From NCBI GenBank assembly GCA_964452285.1, contig CAYVKW010000005.1, positions 1 to 35,726 on the forward strand: a DNA stretch of 35,726 nucleotides, written 5' to 3'. Origin of the DNA: JAUNST01 sp964452285 (GTDB lineage: Bacteria; Patescibacteriota; Microgenomatia; UBA1400; PJMF01). The translations under genes were made by a program, and so were the position numbers. Positions 30,847 through 35,726 of the stretch are shown piece after piece; position 1 is the stretch's first letter, and the number at the start of each line of letters is the position of its first letter. The notes below the pieces were generated by a model. The model searched no databases. It was not told the DNA's origin and saw nothing but the letters and a program-made list of their open reading frames with translations.

Positions 30847-31787
30847 GGACTATCTTTCAAAAAACAAAAGAGTTGATAAGGAAGGCGCAAAAACAAAAGA
30901 AGTGGAAGTTGAAAAGGATGATGACGGCGAAAATATTGTTTTTGCGCCTGGAAATATTGGCGCCGGCGCGCGCGAGTCAAGCGAGAGCGCGCGCCACCTA
31001 AATGAGTAATACTAACATCGGGGAGCAAAGAAACAGAGAGACCACTGGTTATAGCTCGAGCACAAAAATCAACATCTTCAAAATACATAAAAAAGTCTGG
31101 CGAAAAGCCACGCAAGTAATCAAAGTGAGAACGACGAAGAGCAAAACAAGCGCCAGACAACCATTCAACTGGAGGAACTGAACGAGAAAAGGAAGAGGGC
31201 AAAAGTGGAAAAATTTTGGCAAAAATGGTATTACTCAGAGTAGGTAAAGCACCAAAAGAAAAAGGCTGTGGCTCACCGGAGGGCAAAATAAGAGTAGGCG
31301 CCACCAAGCCAGAGTGTTTTTGATTCAAAGCAGAATAAAGAGAGGAGAGAATGTCCATCGAAGTTAAGGTGTCGGGATTGAGAAAAAGTAAATACTCTCC
31401 CCGACTACGAGCGGCAGCTAAATTGTTGGCGGCGCCAAAACCCAGATTTTGATGAGAAGAAAAAAGCTGTAAAGAAAAAAAAGGTAAAGAAGCAGAAAAT
31501 TCTTGATTCAAAGAAGCGCATTTTTTCTCCAATAGTTTTTTTTGAACAACAGAAGAACAGTTATCAATAATAACGAATTCAAAAGTGAGAGAACAATTAA
31601 GATGAGCAGCACAAAAAGTGCGCACGGCCTGATAAAGAAGTTGACTAGAATTATAATTAATAATAATAACAGAGAAAGAAGGACTTTTTGGGACTTTTTG
31701 GGACTTGAAGAAAGAGGAAGAAGAGATTAAAGATGAAGGTGGAGATGGAGATTTTAAGGGAGAAGCATGAGTAATAAAATTTGACAT
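30843..31787 (-). CDS. Glycosyltransferase family 2
   Basis: A GT-A fold transferase that adds a sugar to a growing surface polysaccharide. The catalytic domain starts at FSVIIINYNSS; LFLNPDT (the DxD-like metal site in rhamnosyltransferase relatives), GACFALRR and YFEDVDFCARA follow, the last being the acceptor/base region. This order is typical of the WbbL/RfbF-like group. A serine- and proline-rich head of about 35 residues precedes it. The ATG at 31787 is preferred; a TTG at 31796 overlaps the upstream stop. The next gene, the ligase-like protein, starts inside its stop. Confidence 0.9.
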   Translation of the reverse strand: MSNFITHASPLKSPSPPSSLISSSSFFKSQKVPKSPSFSVIIINYNSSQLLYQAVRTFCAAHLNCSLTFEFVIIDNCSSVVQKKLLEKKCASLNQEFSASLPFFSLQLFSSHQNLGFGAANNLAAARSRGEYLLFLNPDTLTSMDILSSLYSALNQKHSGLVAPTLILPSGEPQPFSFGALPTLSNTIFAKIFPLLPSSFSRSVPPVEWLSGACFALRRSHFDYLRGFSPDFFMYFEDVDFCARAITSGLSVSLLPDVSITHLGGARSRLTRARRRQYFQAQKQYFRRHHPFQLPLLLFLRLPYQLFCFLKDSP

Positions 31788-31792
31788 AAAAA

Positions 31793-32932
31793 TCAAGAAG
31801 GCTGAGTAATTTGCTTGACTAAAGACAAAATTTGATCTTGAAAGTTTTTTTGACTATAAATGGCGGAGTGCTTTCTAATCTGAGTTGACCGCCAAGAAAT
31901 TGCTTGAGAATCAAGAATGACTTGTTTCAAACTAGACAAGTTGAGGCGGTTGAAAAAAAGACCGGTTTCGCCGGCAACAATTGTTTCAGTGGGACCGCCG
32001 GATTTATGAGCCAGCACTGGAGTGCCAAAAGCCATGGCTTCAATGGGAACGATGCCAAAGTCTTCGTCAATAACAGGATAAAGGACGGCGCGAGCATGGG
32101 CGTAAAGAAACATAAGTTGGTCATCGGACACTGCGCCCAGAAATTCTATTTCTGGAGCAGTGGACGCTCGCGCTGAGGCATTTTTAACCAAAGTTTGCAG
32201 TTCTGCGGACATCGGGCCGCTGCCAACGATTTTTAAGGGCAGACCGAGCTCAAGACAAGCTTGGACGGCAAGCTCTGGGTGTTTAGCAAAATTGAGACGA
32301 TTGACAAAAAGATAATAAGAGCGATCTTTGGCGGGAATAAGAGGGAGAGAGGCGGCGCGATCGACTAAAGCGACTGGAGGATAAATAATCACGCTATCGC
32401 GTCGCCAATATTTTTTTACTCTCTTGGCGACGGTACGGCTATTAACCACGATAACGTCCGGTTTTTGAGCAGCGGCAAAATCAGTCTGACGGAGAAAGTG
32501 ATTAATAATTTGACCGCCAAGGCGAATAAAAGGATTCTTTTTCCAAGAACTAGCAGCGTCAAAACCATAAAGCGAGCGCGGAGGAGTATGACAATAACAG
32601 ACGTGTTTACCATTGGGCACGCGCACAGATTTGGCGTGATAAGCATTGCTAGAAGAAATAACGACGTCATACTCGCTTAAATCAAGAGAGCGAAAAGCGG
32701 AGGGAGCGAAAAGGCGTAAAGGAGAGCGCAAACTAGCAACACCGGGAAAATGTTGCAACCAAGTGGAACGGATATCCCACTTGGAGAAAGTGGCTTTTTT
32801 GCTGCCAAAGCTGTCCAAATCAGAAAAAGCGACATAAAGCGGCGCCGACGGGAAAAGTTGATGAAGAGCTTCGACGACGCGTTCGGCGCCGCCATACTCT
32901 GCTAAAAAATCGTGTACTAAAGCCACTTTCAT
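31793..32932 (-). CDS. Glycosyltransferase family 4
   Basis: A 379-residue GT-B transferase, the first gene of the polysaccharide operon. The N-terminus MKVALVHDFLAEYGGAERVV has the glycine-rich acceptor-side loop of GT4 enzymes; VCYCHTPPRSLYGFD near 111 is typical of the mannosyl/GDP-sugar group. The C-terminal donor domain has FVNRLNFAKHPELAVQA near 210 and the EX7E motif in DEDFGIVPIEAMAFGTPVLAHKSGG near 290. It is transcribed away from rpoD. A reverse-strand TACAAT about 12 bases before the ATG may serve as the -10 box. Confidence 0.92.
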   Translation of the reverse strand: MKVALVHDFLAEYGGAERVVEALHQLFPSAPLYVAFSDLDSFGSKKATFSKWDIRSTWLQHFPGVASLRSPLRLFAPSAFRSLDLSEYDVVISSSNAYHAKSVRVPNGKHVCYCHTPPRSLYGFDAASSWKKNPFIRLGGQIINHFLRQTDFAAAQKPDVIVVNSRTVAKRVKKYWRRDSVIIYPPVALVDRAASLPLIPAKDRSYYLFVNRLNFAKHPELAVQACLELGLPLKIVGSGPMSAELQTLVKNASARASTAPEIEFLGAVSDDQLMFLYAHARAVLYPVIDEDFGIVPIEAMAFGTPVLAHKSGGPTETIVAGETGLFFNRLNLSSLKQVILDSQAISWRSTQIRKHSAIYSQKNFQDQILSLVKQITQPS

Positions 32933-33050
32933 AAAATTATCTTTATTGTATACGATAAAAGCAAGACTGTCACGAGAAAATACAAAAGTAAAATTGTGTG
33001 CGAGTGAGGCTTTTTTAATGAGTAATTCATCTGTTTTTTTAACGAACTTA

Positions 33051-33059
33051 TGTTATAAT
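33051..33059 (+). promoter_or_regulatory. Extended -10 promoter of rpoD
   Basis: TGTTATAAT, 14 bases before the ATG at 33074. The leader would be about 8 bases, too short for a ribosome binding site. Confidence 0.6.
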
Positions 33060-33073
33060 ATCGCATTCTTATT

Positions 33074-34174
33074 ATGAGTAAAAAAGTCCCCAAAGCTTTA
33101 GCCGAAGATATTAAAAAACTTTTTGTGAAGTCGCGCGAAAATGGCAATATTTCACAAGAAGACATTTTGCAAACTTTTATTGAACCAGAGTTATACATAG
33201 ATGCTTTGGATGATTTTTACGATAAAGCCAGTAAAGAAGGAATTACGATTTGCGAATCGGTGTCAAAAGAAGAAAGTGGCCATGAAACGGCAGATTTGCT
33301 CAAGAGTGAGTTGGATACGATTGCTAATTTCAATAATAGTACCGTGTCTGATCCGGTGAGAATGTATCTGCGGGAGATTGGCAGAGTGCCACTTCTATCC
33401 AGAGAAGAGGAAATTACCCTAGCACAAGCGGTGGAAGCGGGCGATAAAAAAGCGAAACAAAAAATCATTAACGCTAATTTAAGATTAGTGGTAGCGATTG
33501 CAAAAAAATACATTGGTAGAGGCATGAGTTTCCCTGATTTAATTCAAGAAGGCAACAAAGGTCTAATTAGAGCGGTAGACAAATATGATTGGACAAAAGG
33601 TTTCAAGTTTTCTACTTACGCAACTTGGTGGATCAGACAAGCAATTACCAGATCAATCGCAGACCAAGCTCGGACAATCAGAGTGCCAGTACATATGGTG
33701 GAAACGATCAACGCTCTGATGAGAACGAGTCGCAAAATTATGCAAGATTTGGGACGCGAGCCGACAATAGATGAAATTGCTAGAGAAATGAACTTAACGC
33801 CAGATAGAGTGCGCGAAATTTATAAAATTTCGCAAAATACAGTCTCTTTGGAATCACCAGTGGGTGACGACGGTGAAGAAGATAGTGTTTTGGGGGATTT
33901 TGTGGCGGACAACAGAATGGCTTCGCCTTACGACAGTGCGAGCAAACAAATGCTAGCAGAAAACATTGAAGATATTTTGGAAGGCTTAAACGACCGAGAG
34001 GCAAAAGTGTTAAGGATGCGTTTTGGCTTGTCTAATAGCAGAATGATGACATTGGAGGAAGTGGGCAAAGAATTTGGAGTAACGAGAGAGAGAATCCGGC
34101 AAATTGAGAGCAAAGCCTTGCGAAACTTGCGCAATCCGAGTCGTCGAAAAAAATTGCAAGACTTTTTGGAATAA
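33074..34174 (+). CDS. rpoD: Primary RNA polymerase sigma factor (sigma-70/SigA)
   Basis: The housekeeping sigma factor. Region 1.2 begins at DPVRMYLREIGRVPLLSREEE (about residue 94). Region 2 contains NLRLVVAIAKKYIGRG and the -10-recognition helix in GFKFSTYATWWIRQAI. Region 3 follows, with REPTIDEIAREM. Region 4 has GLNDREAKVLRMRFGL and the -35-recognition helix in TLEEVGKEFGVTRERIRQIESKAL. The 366-residue length matches short SigA forms. Residues 1-90 are a reduced region 1.1. It recognises exactly the TTGACA/TATAAT and TGn-TATAAT elements seen across the window. The gene before it on the other strand is the polysaccharide operon. Confidence 0.97.
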   Translation: MSKKVPKALAEDIKKLFVKSRENGNISQEDILQTFIEPELYIDALDDFYDKASKEGITICESVSKEESGHETADLLKSELDTIANFNNSTVSDPVRMYLREIGRVPLLSREEEITLAQAVEAGDKKAKQKIINANLRLVVAIAKKYIGRGMSFPDLIQEGNKGLIRAVDKYDWTKGFKFSTYATWWIRQAITRSIADQARTIRVPVHMVETINALMRTSRKIMQDLGREPTIDEIAREMNLTPDRVREIYKISQNTVSLESPVGDDGEEDSVLGDFVADNRMASPYDSASKQMLAENIEDILEGLNDREAKVLRMRFGLSNSRMMTLEEVGKEFGVTRERIRQIESKALRNLRNPSRRKKLQDFLE

Positions 34175-34200
34175 ATGTCAAAATTGAGCGAAGTTATGAT

Positions 34201-34229
34201 TTGCTTTTTTATAGGGGTTAAGTTATAAT
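34201..34229 (+). promoter_or_regulatory. Promoter of the VirB6/TrbL-like gene
   Basis: TTGCTT (34201-34206), exactly 17 bases, TATAAT (34224-34229). The ATG at 34244 is 14 bases later, a very short leader. Confidence 0.65.
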
Positions 34230-34243
34230 GATAGCTGAAGTTT

Positions 34244-35726
34244 ATGAAATTTAGATGGCCAAGAAATTTTGGACATATTATTACTAATGTTTGTTTTATT
34301 CTAGTTGCAGTAGCGCTAGTGATTATGATTGGTGGGAGAATTTTTGCTCAAGATGGAGGAAGCGGTGTAAATACAAATGACGACGGGACTCAAACTGGAG
34401 GTGGAGGCGGGAGTTTTGACGCTGCAGATAATAATGCTATTAATTGGCAAGTGGGCGGCGACACTCAACCGGTAAAGATGCCTGAGCTAAATAATAATTA
34501 CGTAAACACGGACACCAGATCAACTACTTTTGATGAAGGCTCGGAATGTTCAGTAGCTAATTTAGATTGTTTTACTAAAAATTATCAGTCATCGCAAGTA
34601 ATGAGTTATATGGGTCTGGCCGTAGGTAGAGAAGCAGACGGCACAGCGGTGCAGGCAGACGGCGCTTTGCAAGGAGTTAGTAAAATGGTCGCTTGGACTT
34701 TTCAGCCTCAGGCAAGCGGTGCTTACTATGTTGCCGATGCTTTACAAAATATAGGTGTGGTCTCCCCCACTTATGCGCAAGGATTTGGTTATTATTCTTT
34801 GTCACCATATTTAAAATTGTGGCGAATTTTCAGAAACATTGCTTATATTTTCTTCACTTTGGTCATCGTCGGTATTGGTTTCATGATTTTATTGCGACAA
34901 AAAGCTGGCGGTCAAGCAGCAGTAACAGCGCAGCAAGCATTACCGAGAATCATATTGGCATTAATCTTGGTAACTTTTTCTTATGCGATTGCGGGCTTTT
35001 TAATTGACGTGATGTATTGGATTATGTATGCTTTTACGTTTTTTATAAACTTCAATGGCAATTCTGGTTTGTTTGGAGGAAATGTTAATTCTGCGAATGT
35101 TTTAGTCAATGGAGATTTTGGAGTGGTATTTAGAATGGTAGCGACGGGGAACTTGGGGTCGATTTTTAGCAGTGTAAATGAGACAACAACAAATTTATTG
35201 GGAAGTTTTTGGGGGACAGGCTTGGTTACAGACATAATAGGAGGTTTAGCTGGATTGATTGGAACCTTTATTATTGTGATTGCACTAATAGTAAACCTAT
35301 TTAGACTTTTGTTTATATTGCTTAAATCTTATGCGATAGTACTTTTGAATATTATTTTTGCGCCATTGAGTTTGACAATGGTGGCTTTTAATGGAACAAA
35401 AGCTTTTCAAAAATGGTTTATGTCGATTGTGGCTAATTTATCGCCGTTTTTAATCACTTTTTTCATGTTAGTGGTAGTGGGAACTTTAAACGCTTTTTTT
35501 AATGTAAATTCAGGAGTAGCTGGAGCTGAAGGACCGATTTATTCAGATAATGCTGGAAAGGTGAATGCACAAGGCTTTACTCCGCCCTACCTAGTCGGGA
35601 CTAACGGAACGGATGCTATGGCAAATTTAGGTACCATTATTGGTTTAGCAATCTGCCTAGCCATTCCAGAGTTGGTGACAAATATTAAGAAAAAATTGGG
35701 TGGAGACGGAGGTATGTTTGCGCAGG
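34244..35726 (+). CDS. Polytopic membrane protein, VirB6/TrbL-like (3' partial)
   Basis: The frame runs off the window end after 494 codons. A signal peptide or first helix (about residues 10-34, ending FAQ) is followed by a glycine-rich and polar external part (35-185) with one CxxxxxDC pair (SECSVANLDC). Membrane helices then follow at about 192-215, 227-265, 330-385 (two or three helices), 390-420 and 463-480. A long external head plus five or more helices toward the C-terminus is the layout of VirB6/TrbL channel components of type IV secretion systems. Such genes are usually followed by VirB4-like ATPases, which would lie outside. It could be functionally linked to the pilin cluster at 15829-17956. 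The family assignment is inferred from topology, not from a clear motif. Confidence 0.7.
   Translation, partial: MKFRWPRNFGHIITNVCFILVAVALVIMIGGRIFAQDGGSGVNTNDDGTQTGGGGGSFDAADNNAINWQVGGDTQPVKMPELNNNYVNTDTRSTTFDEGSECSVANLDCFTKNYQSSQVMSYMGLAVGREADGTAVQADGALQGVSKMVAWTFQPQASGAYYVADALQNIGVVSPTYAQGFGYYSLSPYLKLWRIFRNIAYIFFTLVIVGIGFMILLRQKAGGQAAVTAQQALPRIILALILVTFSYAIAGFLIDVMYWIMYAFTFFINFNGNSGLFGGNVNSANVLVNGDFGVVFRMVATGNLGSIFSSVNETTTNLLGSFWGTGLVTDIIGGLAGLIGTFIIVIALIVNLFRLLFILLKSYAIVLLNIIFAPLSLTMVAFNGTKAFQKWFMSIVANLSPFLITFFMLVVVGTLNAFFNVNSGVAGAEGPIYSDNAGKVNAQGFTPPYLVGTNGTDAMANLGTIIGLAICLAIPELVTNIKKKLGGDGGMFAQ

Noticed and set aside
32929..33198. Reverse-strand ORF of 89 residues overlapping the rpoD start
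   Set aside because: Antisense to rpoD, covers its promoter, and has no ribosome binding site or recognisable pattern.
1..35726. CRISPR arrays, rRNA genes, prophage or toxin-antitoxin modules
   Set aside because: No regularly spaced repeats, rRNA-like stretches or phage structural genes were seen. The holin-named four-TM family at 27980-28324 is a common chromosomal protein and not evidence of a prophage.

Overview
The window looks like a piece of a small-genome bacterium of the Candidate Phyla Radiation (Patescibacteria). This placement is an inference. It rests on an IleS of the eukaryote-like type, a run of short VirB2-type pilin genes of the kind common in that group, tRNA genes without an encoded CCA, compact gene overlaps, GTG and TTG as well as ATG starts, and many -10 boxes lying 6-10 bases before a start codon. 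I cannot name the phylum from sequence alone.

Layout. 1-1178: 3' part of a VWA-domain protein and its terminator. 1300-12434: a forward block with ileS, a D-Ala-D-Ala carboxypeptidase plus an anchored hypothetical, gltX plus a small hypothetical, galU-like nucleotidyltransferase and secA, then xthA at 12435-13181. 13197-15776: a reverse block with nadD, uppS and an ECF sigma factor followed by two small membrane proteins. 15813-18324: four VirB2/T4SS-pilin-like proteins and a small membrane-anchored protein in one tight operon, divergent from the ECF sigma gene. 18502-21283: a secreted thrombospondin-type-1 repeat protein of 859 residues, followed in frame by a degenerate second copy of the tail of the preceding gene. 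21288-24758: tRNA-Ile(UAU), a 54-codon ORF coupled to pgk, pgk, a candidate small RNA with a consensus promoter, recA with a hairpin in its leader, and a four-helix-bundle protein. 24954-27922: a MacAB-like ABC exporter operon. 27980-29424: a four-TM holin-like protein, tRNA-Pro(UGG) and a PF06541-type membrane protein. 29404-32932: a three-gene polysaccharide operon (GT4, GT2, O-antigen ligase-like) with coupled starts. 33074-35726: the primary sigma factor and the first 494 codons of a VirB6/TrbL-like membrane protein that runs off the window.

How it fits together. The housekeeping genes supply translation (IleS, GltX, two tRNAs), secretion (SecA), central metabolism (Pgk, NadD), DNA repair (RecA, XthA) and envelope building (UppS, GalU-like, PBP, glycosyltransferases). 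The accessory part is a cell-surface programme: pilins, the thrombospondin-repeat protein, the exporter and the polysaccharide genes. The ECF sigma factor, back to back with the pilin operon, is the natural candidate regulator.

Most notable: the candidate small RNA between pgk and recA, the thrombospondin gene lying between two copies of a neighbour's 3' end, the pattern of leaderless promoters across the window, and a tRNA-Ile with anticodon UAU. No CRISPR array, transposase or integrase was seen, and no gene-free stretch exceeds about 300 bases.
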